Source: Bradyrhizobium sp. CB82 (GTDB lineage: Bacteria > Pseudomonadota > Alphaproteobacteria > Rhizobiales > Xanthobacteraceae). From it: a stretch of DNA of 64,000 nt. Each line of letters opens with the position of its first letter. Position 1 is the stretch's first letter. The translations under genes and the position numbers were made by a program. Shown here in pieces: positions 18,568 to 28,011 of the stretch. The stretch covers positions 2,113,001 to 2,177,000 of the forward strand of contig NZ_CP121650.1 of NCBI RefSeq assembly GCF_029714405.1, read 5' to 3'. The notes below the pieces were generated by a model. That model was not told the origin of the DNA. It did not search any database and was given only the letters and a program-made list of their open reading frames with translations.

Positions 18568-18775
18568 GCCGGCGAAATTGGAAATATCCTTTGGGCATGC
18601 ATTTCATGATTAAGGGAAAAGTCGCCTAGGACACGCGTGCATCTTGCCCTTATCGATTAGCCATCGAGAAGTGCGCCATACTCGCGGTGTAGGGCGGCGT
18701 AGAAAGACATGAAGGGGCGCTTCGCGATCACTGGCTCCCCGATCGACTCGCAAGGCTTCGAAAACGCCACCCGCC
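18568..18775. repeat. Diverged repeat, copy A
   Basis: Two blocks recur at 19676-19815 in the same order. One has the core CCTTTGGGCATGCATTTC and the other TTCGCGATCACT preceded by a GGCGTAG. The second copy has a shorter middle. They may be remnants of one decayed gene on the minus strand (both read VIA(K/N)-x-PF), but no family is recognisable. Confidence 0.35.
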
Positions 18776-18800
18776 TATCGTAATGTCTGTCCCAGGCCAT

Positions 18801-18938
18801 TCAGCTCCTGCGGGTGCGGAGCAGAACGATGCGCCTGTCTTCGACTTTGTGGTAGGCCACTGCGAGGCCACCGTCGCCGAGGGCATTCAAAGCGGCTCAG
18901 GCCGCTTGTTCCGGATTTTTCTTTCCACGTTCGCTCAT
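18801..18938 (-). pseudogene. Small protein-like frame with an internal stop
   Basis: From an ATG at 18938 the frame reads MSERGKKNPEQAA, a stop, then AALNALGDGGLAVAYHKVED and ends in RIVLLRTRRS-stop. The two halves are in the same frame, so a single stop codon interrupts what looks like a 45-residue protein. No family is recognised. Confidence 0.35.
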
Positions 18939-19047
18939 CAGACACGGGATCAGGCAATTCGGCTGCCTGCGCAGACGAGGCGGCAGTAAAAAGATGCTTA
19001 GACGTTCAACTGGGCCGTGCCCTGCCAAGGTCTCGCCCAACGATCCG

Positions 19048-19425
19048 CTACTTCAACGTCGCAAGATAGGCATCGAGGTCAGCCCGGTCCGTCGGGTTCT
19101 TCAGCCCTGCGTAGGGCATCTTGTTTCCGGGAACTACCTTCTGGGGCGATTCCAAATACGCATCGAGGATCTTCGTATCCCAGACAATATCGGACTTCTT
19201 CATCGCGTCACTGTAGGGGAACCCGGGAGCCGTACCCGCCTTTCTGCCGACGATTCCTCCCAGGCCAGGCCCCACACGATTGGCCTGATCCGTAGCGTGG
19301 CACGTTGCGCAAGCTTGGAAGATGGTCTTTCCGTGCGCGGCGTCCTGCGCGTGGCCCGGATTGGCGGCGGCTCCCGCAAACAAGAGCGCCGCGAGAATCG
19401 CACGAAGTGTTCCTGCGCTGTTCAT
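19048..19425 (-). CDS. Class I c-type cytochrome
   Basis: The 125-residue protein starts at 19425, where AAGGAT lies eight bases upstream; an ATG nine bases earlier overlaps that site. A signal peptide ends near GHAQ. Haem attachment is CATCH (C39, C42, H43) and the distal ligand is in GNKMPYAGL (M103). Size and motifs fit the cytochrome c2/c552 group that shuttles electrons in the periplasm. No partner enzyme lies beside it; the Mo hydroxylase 5 kb away is a possible donor, which is only a guess. Confidence 0.9.
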   Translation of the reverse strand: MNSAGTLRAILAALLFAGAAANPGHAQDAAHGKTIFQACATCHATDQANRVGPGLGGIVGRKAGTAPGFPYSDAMKKSDIVWDTKILDAYLESPQKVVPGNKMPYAGLKNPTDRADLDAYLATLK

Positions 19426-20465
19426 TACGAACATCCTTTTTTATCGGGATCAGAGGTGGCGCGGCTGCGCGAAATCGTTGAGATCGTCTCCGAGTCGAGG
19501 CGGGTGGTGTGCCTAGCAGACCAGATCCGCGCGGCTACAGCCGGGCCTACATTGGTACTTTCATCGCGCATCCTTCGCTGGCCGCGCGCCTCACGGCGAA
19601 TCGCGCGATAGTTTCAGTCCTTAACGGGACGGCCGCGTGCGCTCGACCGCCCGCCCACACCGAAAGATCGGATACAGCGGACAAAATGAGAAATTCCTTT
19701 TGGACATGCATTCGATAGGCGTGAGATATCGTCCAAGAGGCCTGTGGGCGTGGCGTAGGAACATAAAAAGGGCAATTCGCGATCACTCTTTCCCGTTGGG
19801 TTGCTTCGAATCGTCATGCGCGAGCACTCCTTCCAGCTCGAGCCTGGATCCGGCTCCAGCGCTTCGCGGGGAAACAGGTAGGGAAGCACCCAATCGGCCC
19901 GGATTGGCTTCGGCGTGACGATCGCGACCGAAACGACGAGATCGCGACAAGTGCGCGGCTTGAACCGCGGTTATACTCACCCGCGCGCGGCTTTTGATCT
20001 GGAACGTGCCCATCCTGCTCGCCTTACGATTCGTCGCATACGAGTTGCGAGGGGGTCGAGCAGTCCGCGATCACATCACGACCTGCGGGTCCGACACCCG
20101 TGCGTACGATCGGTCCGTGACGAAGCCAGCTGTGCGATGGCGGCTCGGGGCTTCCTGACGCGCGTCGGCGAGCGTTCACGCGAATTCATAAAGTTTCCCA
20201 AGTCGTTGAGACGCTCAGCGGGCTCATTCATGTTACAGCTGAATATATCTAATTCGGCTGTCACCACTAATGGGTCAGCCGCAAGTGGCTATTTGTCCTG
20301 AGTGTTTAGTCGGAGGCAACGAAGACCGAACCAATCAAAATCCCGGATCAGGTTAAGGCGCGGAAGGACCCTTCGCTCGGTTGCGAGATTGGCTGCTTGC
20401 GAGATGCGTCCTCTCGCCGCCCGCGCTGAGCTCATGAACCTGAGCAACATAGAGGCGTTTTCGAC
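19426..20465. other. About 1 kb without a convincing gene
   Basis: Holds the second copy of the diverged repeat (19676-19815). Several short frames overlap without family motifs, codon bias or ribosome sites. The stretch is probably decayed DNA. Confidence 0.4.
19676..19815. repeat. Diverged repeat, copy B
   Basis: See 18568-18775. Shared cores are CCTTTTGGACATGCATTC and TTCGCGATCACT. Confidence 0.35.
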
Positions 20466-21470
20466 GTGGCAGGTGGGCCATTCTGGCGTATATCGCGACA
20501 AGACCTCGACAAGTTGATGACCACATTGGACGTCACCTTCGTCAGGCTATCGCAATGCGTGCTTGCGACGGGGGCTCACCTGGCCGTCGCCTGCGCGGAT
20601 GCCACCACCATCCACTACTGTCTTCGAGGCGTCGGGTTCATTCTCCTGGACGGTGAAACGCCCATCCGCCTAACGCCGCATACACTGGTGATAGTCCCGC
20701 CTGGACGAGCAATGACAATTGTCGCCACGGAGCGCCCGACCGCACTACGGAAGGTCGGCAAGGGCGGCGACTGCCTCTTCGTGCCCGGCTCGTCGTACCG
20801 GCACACCATCGGCGATGGCGAGCCGACACTGGTGCTTGCGTGCGGCATGTTTCGAGCCACCTACGGCCCAGCACTGGACTTGTTCGCATCCCTTGCAACG
20901 CCCATTGTCGAGACGTTCGACGTACATGACCAACTCGACCAGGTGATAGCCTGCGCAATAGCCGAGCTCGCGGCCCAGGACGTCGGTGTGGGGCCAATGT
21001 CGGCGTCGCTGCTGAAGCTCGTGTTGCTCGCGCTGCTTCGACGTTGCCTAGTCTCGACGAAAGCGTGGGTCGAGCGCTTCGCGATCTTAAGCGACCCGCC
21101 GATCGCACGAGCTTTCGCCGAGATGGCGTCGCGCCCCTCCTTTCCGCACACCGTACAAAGTCTATCCCACGCCGTCGGTCTCAGCCGCTCAGCTTTCATG
21201 GCGCGGTTCTCAACTGCCTTCGGTGAGGCGCCCATGTCACTCCTGCGCCGCCTTAGGATGCGCCTCGCTGCTGACCTGCTCTCAGCCAACGCGCTATCGA
21301 TCGACCAGGTCGCCCTAAACGTCGGCTACCGGAGCCGGAGCAGCTTTACGCGCAGTTTTCGTCGGTACTACGGCAGCGACCCTTCAGAATACCGCTCCAA
21401 AGCGCAGAGCGCACGGTCCTCAAGGGCTGCTCCAACTGAAGATGCGATTGAGCAATCCGATGCCGCGTGA
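20466..21470 (+). CDS. AraC-family regulator with cupin sensor domain
   Basis: The protein has 334 residues from the GTG at 20466; the ATG at 20517 is also possible, and neither has a clear ribosome site. Residues about 20-190 form the cupin-type ligand domain of the family usually labelled cupin_6. The C-terminal part has both helix-turn-helix motifs: QSLSHAVGLSRSAFMARFST and DQVALNVGYRSRSSFTRSFR. It should activate or repress redox genes nearby; in this family the target is often the adjacent gene, but here the neighbours are decayed. A relative with the same architecture is at 32800-33777. Confidence 0.88.
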   Translation: MAGGPFWRISRQDLDKLMTTLDVTFVRLSQCVLATGAHLAVACADATTIHYCLRGVGFILLDGETPIRLTPHTLVIVPPGRAMTIVATERPTALRKVGKGGDCLFVPGSSYRHTIGDGEPTLVLACGMFRATYGPALDLFASLATPIVETFDVHDQLDQVIACAIAELAAQDVGVGPMSASLLKLVLLALLRRCLVSTKAWVERFAILSDPPIARAFAEMASRPSFPHTVQSLSHAVGLSRSAFMARFSTAFGEAPMSLLRRLRMRLAADLLSANALSIDQVALNVGYRSRSSFTRSFRRYYGSDPSEYRSKAQSARSSRAAPTEDAIEQSDAA

Positions 21471-21714
21471 GAATTTCGTCCGCAAGAGCGTTGGTGCCGC
21501 CGCCGGCGAGCTCATAGCGGCCTTGTGATGACACCGAGCTCGATCGACTCAGTGCCCTCTCGGGTCGGGCGCGAGCGAAGCGTCGACATCTCAGGCGGCG
21601 CGCTGCTCGTGGAGGTGACTCCGGCATCTCGTAGAACGAATTCTGCGGAATCCCGACCTTCAACGAGTTGACGCCACGGCTGTATCGCGCATCCAGTCGA
21701 GGCTCGGTGCGGAT

Positions 21715-22740
21715 TCAGGCGAGCGTCTTAGCTCGTTTGCACCGCGTAAGCCCTCGGGCCGTGGCATCGATGCGCTGGAAGCCGCTCGCCCTCTGCGAGC
21801 TCGCCGGCGCGGGCGCGCTCGCCATCTCCGGGAGCCTTTCGTGCGGCATTTCCTTCTGGGGGACTTCGATCGACCAGTCTCGAAACCGCGCGACCTTGAT
21901 AAAAGCGTCCAGCGCCGGCGAGTAGCGGCGCCCCTGCACGGCCAGCAGCCGCACCTCCCGCGAAATCGGGTCGCCTTCGAGCGGAATAGTCTTGAGCGTC
22001 GGAAGGCATGGCATGTGCTCGGGCGCGAGTACCACGCCGAAGCCAGCGGCGGCCAGGTACTGAAGGTGCAAGTCGTGACCGCTGCAGTGGCCCAGATGCG
22101 GCGGTTCCTTGGGGAAATACGACCGTTGAATCTTTGGGGCGACGTCGCATCCGACGCGCTCCAGCAAGACGGTCTCGCGGAGGTCGTCAATTCCGATCGA
22201 GGGGCGATTTGCGAGCTGGTGTGTCGGCGCCAGAACCGCGACGTAGCGCTCTTCGAAGAGCAACCAGTCGTCGATGCGGGCGGGTATGTCCTGCACGTCC
22301 CCGACGATTGCGGCGCTGATCTCCCCCTCAAGCAGCAGGTCGATGAGCTTCTCCGCCGTTTCCTCGCGCAGTTCGACATTAAGTCCTGCGACGAACTTTG
22401 CAATCTCAGTGATCAGATCGACAATGAGCGAAGCCGAGATAGAGGGGGCGAGGCCGATCTTGAGTGGCGCGATCTCCTTGCGTTGAAATTCTTTAGCTCT
22501 GCGACGTGCTGTTTCTGCCGAGGCCAGTGTGCGCGCCAGCATCGGAAGAACCTCCTTCCCGAGGTCGGTGAGCTGCGTCAGCTGGCGCTCACGATAAATT
22601 AACGGGCCCCCAAGTGCCTGCTCCAGCTTCTGGATCCCCTTGGTCAAAGCGGGCTGTGTTACATTGCACTGCTCGGCCGCGCGGGTGAAGTTAAGCGTGG
22701 ACGCGACCGCGAGGAAATAGCGAACTTGATGAAGCTCCAT
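21715..22740 (-). CDS. LysR-family transcriptional regulator
   Basis: The 341-residue protein has an N-terminal winged helix-turn-helix (FLAVASTLNFTRAAEQCNVT then QPALTKGIQKLE) and a substrate-binding domain of the usual two-lobed type through about residue 295. The last 40 residues (APAPASSQRA onward) are rich in Ala, Pro and Arg and unlike the family, so the gene may have acquired a new end. The remnant of another LysR gene lies just upstream on the same strand. The target is unknown. Confidence 0.88.
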   Translation of the reverse strand: MELHQVRYFLAVASTLNFTRAAEQCNVTQPALTKGIQKLEQALGGPLIYRERQLTQLTDLGKEVLPMLARTLASAETARRRAKEFQRKEIAPLKIGLAPSISASLIVDLITEIAKFVAGLNVELREETAEKLIDLLLEGEISAAIVGDVQDIPARIDDWLLFEERYVAVLAPTHQLANRPSIGIDDLRETVLLERVGCDVAPKIQRSYFPKEPPHLGHCSGHDLHLQYLAAAGFGVVLAPEHMPCLPTLKTIPLEGDPISREVRLLAVQGRRYSPALDAFIKVARFRDWSIEVPQKEMPHERLPEMASAPAPASSQRASGFQRIDATARGLTRCKRAKTLA

Positions 22741-22897
22741 GGGTCTCCGATAACTTGCTCCTGTCTATGCACTTGACGCCGTGACGGGGGCCGCCGAAAT
22801 CACGGCATATGGGTGCCACTTGCATGCACACGTTGGAACGGCTCAGTCTATTGGTTTGGACGCACGGACACGCTTTCTGGAGGCTCTGAGAGTTGGG

Positions 22898-23253
22898 CTA
22901 GTGCGCGGCGAGGTGGCGGAGCTCCCTGACGAGGAAATCGGCAAACCCTTCACGAAAAGCGCATTCAGTTCTATCGAGCCGAAATCCCATTCAGGCAGCA
23001 CCCGCACGAGCTGCCCATTCTCCAGCTCTGCCCGCACGCTGATTTCGCCCGACGCGGCAATCCCTAGCCCGGCGACGGCGCTTGCTGTGGCTCCTTCGCT
23101 GGTGTTGATCGCGAGCGACTCCAACGCGCTCGGAGGTGATACGGCCGTCTTTTAAGGGGAGAAGGTCGGCGATGAGTGCGCCGGACTGACGATCACCGAG
23201 TGGTGCGCGAGGTCCGAGAGCGTGTCGGGCGTGCCGTGCTCTCGTAGGTGGTC
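22898..23253 (-). pseudogene. LysR-family regulator, C-terminal remnant with frameshifts
   Basis: Three frames on the minus strand give pieces of one LysR sensor domain. The first is LREHGTPDTLSDLAHHSVIV. The second is SLAINTSEGATASAVAGLGI to VLPEWDFGSIELNALF. The third is EGFADFLVRELRHLAAH, ending at a stop at 22898. The order and content fit the second half of the sensor domain, with a deletion before the last piece. The helix-turn-helix is absent. Confidence 0.7.
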
Positions 23254-23875
23254 CGGGGGGCCCACAGTACCCTCGGAAGCTGTATGATTGACCCTTCTTC
23301 ATTTTAGCAAGAATGAGGGATTTGCCCGCCATACTCACCATGGCGACCGCAGCTCAAGGGCGAAAATCCGCGTCACGAATCTGATCCGAAAGTTCCGTCG
23401 AGCCGATCCTCATCGACCAGTGCGCCCTCTCCCCGCGGCAAGGCGAGCCTCAGCCCTCCCAGCGACGGTCGGCTGGCAACTCCAAGACGAAATATAGTTT
23501 TTCTTTCAACCGGCCTCACCGAAAATATGGAACCTAGCATCGCCCGCTCATCGTGTACGGGCCGAAAATCGGTTTCGCGCGAAGGTGCGAGCCTGATTGC
23601 GAAGCAAATCCCGCATGGATTGTGGGCGTCCGCCGGAAGGAAAGCAGTCGCAGGATGTCGAAGCGGACGAACTCTACGATTTGTTCGAGTGCATTAAACC
23701 TTCGGATCGTCGTCCCGCGCCCTTTTGGGTGCCCGAGCTCAACCGGCGCTCAATTGAGCCGCTCGTGACAATCGCCTTAGGCTTGGCGCAACGGAGATCA
23801 AAGAAAGACCTGGATGCGTTATCGCCCGGCCGAAATGTAAGTCCCTCGCAACACCTGCCATTCTGGAGCCTGATC
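23254..23875. other. Gap before the small secreted protein
   Basis: About 620 bases. A plus-strand frame (from 23597) continues in frame into the next gene and contains protein-like stretches, but it lacks a ribosome site and the signal peptide of the next gene argues for a start at 23876. No RNA or repeat was seen. Confidence 0.35.
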
Positions 23876-24184
23876 ATGAGAAGAATCACTGTTCTCGTCG
23901 CCTCGGCTCTGATCATTGCATCTACTAATGCCGGGCCTGCCGCAGAGTCCAACTTAAACAAGGATGTTAACGCCGCTCGCGCGGCTTTGGCGACGGTGCA
24001 CAGCAAACCCGCCAATGCGGCCGACAAGGACGAGGCTTGCCGCGTCTACCTCGCCTCATTCTATCAGTCCGCGATGCTGCGGCAAGCCGCAGCTGGCGGC
24101 GTCGACGGCGCGAGGGTGTTAACTGCGCTCGATTCCGTGATCAATATTTTCAACGATCTGTTGGCGCCGAAATGCGGCGGTTGA
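23876..24184 (+). CDS. Small secreted hypothetical protein
   Basis: The 102-residue protein has a signal peptide ([16 protein letters not shown], cleavage near GPAA). The mature part is alpha-helical and Ala-rich with two cysteines (one in [11 protein letters not shown], one in PKCGG near the end) that could form a disulfide. GGAG lies eight bases before the ATG. It resembles uncharacterised periplasmic proteins of Bradyrhizobiaceae. The accessory clpX follows 91 bases later on the same strand. Confidence 0.65.
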   Translation: MRRITVLVASALIIASTNAGPAAESNLNKDVNAARAALATVHSKPANAADKDEACRVYLASFYQSAMLRQAAAGGVDGARVLTALDSVINIFNDLLAPKCGG

Positions 24185-24275
24185 CCCTCACTGTTCTCTG
24201 ACAATGACAATGGGCGCTGGGCCGCAGATGATCGTATTCCCGTTTACAACTACCTGGATATGGTTTGAGATCGCC

Positions 24276-25511
24276 ATGGCAGTTCACTCAATCTCCAACA
24301 CTACACTCCACAATTTGGTCGCAGGTCCCACGATCTTTATCTGCGACGAGTGCGTCGAGCTCTGCAGGGACGTTATCCGTGAGGAGCACAAGTCCTCGCT
24401 GGTCAAGTCGCGCGACGACATTCCGACGCCGAAGGAAATCTGCAAGGTGCTGGACGACTACGTGATCGGCCAGAGTCATGCGAAGAAGGTCCTCTCGGTC
24501 GCGGTGCACAATCACTACAAGCGCCTCAACCACCAGACCAAGCACAACGACGTCGAGCTCGCGAAGTCGAACATCCTGCTGATCGGTCCGACCGGTTCGG
24601 GCAAGACGCTGCTCGCGCAGACGCTCGCCCGCATCTTGGACGTGCCGTTCACGATAGCGGATGCGACCACGCTGACCGAAGCTGGCTATGTCGGCGAGGA
24701 CGTCGAGAACATCATCCTGAAGCTGCTCCAGGCCGCCGACTACAACGTCGAGCGGGCCCAGCGCGGCATCGTCTACATCGACGAAATCGACAAGATCAGT
24801 CGCAAGTCCGACAATCCCTCGATCACGCGCGACGTGTCGGGCGAGGGCGTGCAGCAGGCGCTGCTGAAGATCATGGAAGGCACGGTGGCCTCGGTCCCGC
24901 CCCAGGGCGGCCGCAAGCATCCGCAGCAGGAGTTCCTGCAGGTGGATACCACCAACATCCTGTTCATCTGCGGCGGTGCGTTCGCCGGCCTCGAGAAGAT
25001 CATCTCGGCGCGCGGCCGGTCCACCTCGATCGGTTTCGCCGCCCAGGTGATGGCGCCGGAAGATCGCCGGACCGGCGAGATCTTCCGTCACGTCGAGCCC
25101 GAGGATCTCTTGAAGTACGGCCTGATCCCCGAATTCGTCGGTCGTCTGCCGGTCGTGGCGACGCTCGAGGACCTGGACGAGACCTCGCTGAAGATGATCC
25201 TCACCGAGCCGAAGAACGCGCTGGTGAAACAGTACCAGCGGCTGTTCGAGATGGAGAACATCGAGCTTACCTTCGCCGACGAGGCGCTTGGCGCGGTCGC
25301 CCGCAAGGCGATCGAGCGCAAGACCGGCGCGCGTGGTCTGCGTTCGATCCTCGAAGCGATCCTGCTCGAGACCATGTTCGACCTGCCGGGCCTCGAAGGT
25401 GTGGAAGAAGTCGTGATTTCCCGCGAGGTCGTGGAAGGCACGGCGCGTCCGCTCTACATCTACGCCGATCGCTCGGGGCGCACGGTGGGAAGCCGCGCTA
25501 TAGCGTACTAA
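24276..25511 (+). CDS. clpX: ClpX unfoldase paralogue with a half zinc finger
   Basis: About 411 residues from the ATG at 24276. Everything from [10 protein letters not shown] onward is canonical ClpX: Walker A GPTGSGKT, pore loop GYVGED, Walker B IVYIDEID, the second pore loop [10 protein letters not shown], the ClpP-docking SIGF loop and sensor 2 GARGLRSI. The zinc-binding domain normally has C-x2-C before and C-x2-C after. Here the first pair is gone: one position is His and the other falls at the initiator Met. The second pair (CDEC) is intact. No clpP or lon lies nearby, unlike the housekeeping locus. It is probably an extra copy with altered adaptor or substrate choice. Confidence 0.85.
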   Translation: MAVHSISNTTLHNLVAGPTIFICDECVELCRDVIREEHKSSLVKSRDDIPTPKEICKVLDDYVIGQSHAKKVLSVAVHNHYKRLNHQTKHNDVELAKSNILLIGPTGSGKTLLAQTLARILDVPFTIADATTLTEAGYVGEDVENIILKLLQAADYNVERAQRGIVYIDEIDKISRKSDNPSITRDVSGEGVQQALLKIMEGTVASVPPQGGRKHPQQEFLQVDTTNILFICGGAFAGLEKIISARGRSTSIGFAAQVMAPEDRRTGEIFRHVEPEDLLKYGLIPEFVGRLPVVATLEDLDETSLKMILTEPKNALVKQYQRLFEMENIELTFADEALGAVARKAIERKTGARGLRSILEAILLETMFDLPGLEGVEEVVISREVVEGTARPLYIYADRSGRTVGSRAIAY

Positions 25512-25659
25512 CTCGACCGGGCCAAACGACTGACGTCTACAACATCCGATCCGTTACTTGTTCTTACCCCGTCGTTTGCTACTGCGCCGGTGCTCAAATC
25601 GACGTCAACGAACCTAAATCGCTAAATAGTACGGCAATGTACTGTGATAGGAGTGAAAC

Positions 25660-25848
25660 ATGGGTGAGATCATTCGATTTGCACCAAAGTCGGAGCGAGA
25701 GCGAGCTCGCCTTGTTCGAGAAGCTCGAGCGATCTATGACAGCGTCTTCCCGCCGTCTGAATGCGCCTGCGACCAACCGGACAATGCATTCGCAAGCCAC
25801 ATGCGCGTGGGCGCAGACATCGATCACGGCGATGGGGGCGCATCATGA
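25660..25848 (+). CDS. Small conserved hypothetical protein
   Basis: The 62-residue protein begins MGEIIRFAPKSERERARLVR and continues EARAIYDSVFPPSE. GGAG is seven bases ahead of the ATG. It is basic, probably helical, without a membrane segment, and of a kind often seen in Bradyrhizobium genomes. Its stop overlaps the start of the next gene (ATGA), so the two are translated together. Confidence 0.65.
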   Translation: MGEIIRFAPKSERERARLVREARAIYDSVFPPSECACDQPDNAFASHMRVGADIDHGDGGAS

Positions 25849-26054
25849 TCGCGATCATCGCCGTACTCTGCAGCTTGTCTTCTCCGGTAAATTGCCACGA
25901 GCAGACCGTCACCACCTCGAACTTCGCCGACATCTCGATGCAGTCCTGCCTGATGGGCGCACCGCAGCTTGCCGACTGGATGAATCAGCATCCGACCGAG
26001 CGCCTCGCAGCATGGCGTTGCGTGCTCGGTAAGAAGGATGGCAGGGGCGCTTAG
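25845..26054 (+). CDS. Small secreted cysteine-containing protein
   Basis: The 69-residue protein has a short signal-like N-terminus (MIAIIAVLCSLSSPVNC) and then MQSCLMGAPQLADWMNQHPT and WRCVLGKKDG. Four cysteines, spaced as in small periplasmic disulfide proteins common in Bradyrhizobium, suggest export. It starts inside the stop of the preceding gene. Function unknown. Confidence 0.6.
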   Translation: MIAIIAVLCSLSSPVNCHEQTVTTSNFADISMQSCLMGAPQLADWMNQHPTERLAAWRCVLGKKDGRGA

Positions 26055-26132
26055 AGCCCCCGGGCCGATTTTGCTCCTCAAATAGGTTCCGCGACTCCGC
26101 GCTCAATCCGCGAGGAGTCAATTTGCTTGGGT

Positions 26133-26230
26133 TCAGGCTGGCGTGAGGAAATCTGCCAGGACTGGGATGAGATAAGCGCGGCCGAGCTCGACCAAGGCGG
26201 TCATGATCGGGTCGGAGCGAAGTATTCGCC
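26133..26230 (-). pseudogene. Unassigned C-terminal fragment
   Basis: The minus strand reads SDPIMTALVELGRAYLIPVL then ADFLTPA-stop. It looks protein-coding but has no start and is too short to assign. It lies downstream of an SDR remnant on the same strand. Confidence 0.3.
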
Positions 26231-26254
26231 GTAGGCCGCAGCTAAGCGGTCACG

Positions 26255-26412
26255 TCAACGACAGACGTCGATCACCACCTGTGCGCCCGCCGTGGCTCTT
26301 TGGCATCTCCAGTGACGATGTTGATGCCCACGACGCCGCGACGATGTCATGCCCGCTGGAGTAGAACGATCTTCGAGCTAATGATGCCTGTGCCGCCGAT
26401 CACGATCTCCAC
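26255..26412 (-). pseudogene. NmrA/SDR-type NAD(P)-binding protein, N-terminal remnant
   Basis: Three frames on the minus strand give parts of one Rossmann start. VEIVIGGTGIISSKIVLLQR carries the glycine-rich loop. GHDIVAAS and GINIVTGDAKEP follow. AGAQVVIDVC then precedes a stop at 26255. The order matches the first 75 residues of NmrA-like proteins. AAGGA precedes a GTG at 26412. At least two indels separate the frames. Confidence 0.6.
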
Positions 26413-26618
26413 GGGTTACTTTCCTTCGGTCGCGGGACGGTCATATTGTTTCGATAAGCCACCGAGGAGCTGCAGGCTCTTCCTGGCACGTCCAGTAGAA
26501 AGTAAAGAAAGAAACTTCGTAAACGCGCCCATGGAAGCTCCCACCGTCGCGATTGAGGCGTCGCAGGTAAATTCGACGACATGGACCGCTTCCGCCCTAC
26601 GACGAAAGACCTTCGCTC

Positions 26619-26763
26619 CTCATTTGATGAGCGCGGTAAGCGCCTTGTCATTGATGTCCAGGCAGTAGACAGCGAGCAGCCTCGCGCCCGAACTCACATC
26701 ACCGTGGGGCCGCCATCGATAAGGCTGCGCACGGGCGGTCGAGATAATGGTTCGGATCTTCGC
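26619..26763 (-). pseudogene. Cupin gene copy, internally deleted
   Basis: The first bases match the start of the cupin gene at 1698-2114 (AAGATCCGAACCATTATC, with the ATG changed to GCG). The end encodes RLLAVYCLDINDKALT and a stop, matching that gene's C-terminus LLALFVLDTNDSPLT. The cupin barrel in between is deleted. It is a dead paralogue. Confidence 0.7.
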
Positions 26764-26812
26764 GGGCTTTCTACCTCTGGGTATCGACCGGCCTTTTTTG
26801 CGGAGCCGGCAC

Positions 26813-27283
26813 TTATGCCCCGATGGGCTTCACACCGTACTTTTGATAGTAGGTGCTCCTGATTTCGTCCTGACTTCGAGGAGGGCGGGCGAAGACATGG
26901 GCTGGAGATAGCAACGGGCTGATTGAAGTGGTTTCGATTTTGACAACGTGATCGACAGGATACTCTCGGCCATTCGTTGCCCGAACCCAGTCGGCGATCA
27001 TCAGGGACTCGCCATCTGCTGGCGGCAGTATCAACGCACGGCCCTTGAATCGGTAGCCGCGCCTCTGGAAGATGTCGACTACGTTAATTTCGACAGCGGG
27101 ATTGCGCTTCAAGTTCAATATCGTCCGAGGCGAGGCGATGTCGGCGAAGTAAAGAACGCCGTTTCTCACCGTCAAAGACGCCTTCGGGGAAAGATTTGGC
27201 GTTCCATCCTCGTTGACTGTCGCCACAAACGACAATATCGCCTGTTTGATGATTGCCTCCATGTCGGCAGTGATTTCAATCAT
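26813..27283 (-). CDS. Pyridoxamine 5'-phosphate oxidase-fold protein
   Basis: The 156-residue split-barrel flavin-binding-type protein reads FVATVNEDGTPNLSPKASLT, FADIASPRTILNLKRNPAVE and FQRRGYRFKGRALI, then IADWVRATNGREYPVDHVVK and a tail. The start at 27283 is chosen because AAGGAG lies nine bases upstream; two earlier ATGs in frame lack a site. It probably binds FMN or F420-like cofactors and reduces small molecules, but true PNP oxidase residues are not all present. A decayed copy is at 32465-32736. A GST gene lies just upstream on the same strand. Confidence 0.8.
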   Translation of the reverse strand: MIEITADMEAIIKQAILSFVATVNEDGTPNLSPKASLTVRNGVLYFADIASPRTILNLKRNPAVEINVVDIFQRRGYRFKGRALILPPADGESLMIADWVRATNGREYPVDHVVKIETTSISPLLSPAHVFARPPRSQDEIRSTYYQKYGVKPIGA

Positions 27284-27315
27284 AGATACCATCTCCTTGT
27301 TCTTCGCGAGCGCTT

Positions 27316-28011
27316 CTAGCCAGCTGTCACTTGCAGCCCGCGTTGCACCGCCGGCCGCGCAAGGCCACGGGTGAGCCACGCCTGCACATGAAGAAAGCGG
27401 TGGAAGCCGACGAGATCGCGTGCTTCGTAGAAGCCGATCAAATTACGCACCCAGCCGAGCAGCGAAATGTCGGCGATGCTGTAGTCGGTCCCCATCACCG
27501 AGTCCCGGCCCGCGAGCCGTTGGTCCAGGACACCGAGCAGCCGCGCTGATTCGGTCGCGTAGCGGTCGCGCGGGCGCTTGTCTTCATAGGCCTTACCGGC
27601 GAATTTGTTGAAGAACCCGACCTGGCCGAACATCGGCCCGACTCCGCCCATCTGCCACATCACCCATTGGATCGTTTCATAGCGGGTGTTTGGATCGGCC
27701 GAGATGAATTGTCCGGTCTTGTCGGCAAGGTAGAGGAGAATCGCGCCCGATTCGAACAGCGCGAGCGGTGTTCCGCTAGGCCCATCAGGGTCGTAGATTG
27801 CGGGAATCTTTCCGTTGGGGTTGAGCGCGAGAAAGGCCGGGTCGTGGGTTTCGTTCGCCATGATGTCGATCCGGTGCGGCTCGTAAGGAAGGCTCGTTTC
27901 CTCAAGCATGATGCCGACTTTCACTCCGTTGGGCGTGGAAGTGGAAAAGAGTTGCAGCCGATCGGGATACTGCGCCGGCCAGCGCGCAAAAATTGGATGA
28001 TCGACGGTCAC
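27316..28011 (-). CDS. Glutathione S-transferase (YghU-like)
   Basis: The 231-residue protein starts at a GTG six bases after a perfect AGGAGG. The thioredoxin-like half reads LFSTSTPNGVKVGIMLEE with NPNGKIPAIYDP and ALFESGAILLYLADKTG; the helical half follows with RYETIQWVMWQMGG and DYSIADISLLGWV. The TPNG segment and extended N-terminus fit the YghU/disulfide-bond-oxidoreductase-like GSTs. It conjugates or reduces electrophiles with glutathione. It lies between an MDR oxidoreductase and the PNPOx-fold gene, all leftward, forming a detoxification cluster. Confidence 0.88.
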   Translation of the reverse strand: MTVDHPIFARWPAQYPDRLQLFSTSTPNGVKVGIMLEETSLPYEPHRIDIMANETHDPAFLALNPNGKIPAIYDPDGPSGTPLALFESGAILLYLADKTGQFISADPNTRYETIQWVMWQMGGVGPMFGQVGFFNKFAGKAYEDKRPRDRYATESARLLGVLDQRLAGRDSVMGTDYSIADISLLGWVRNLIGFYEARDLVGFHRFLHVQAWLTRGLARPAVQRGLQVTAG

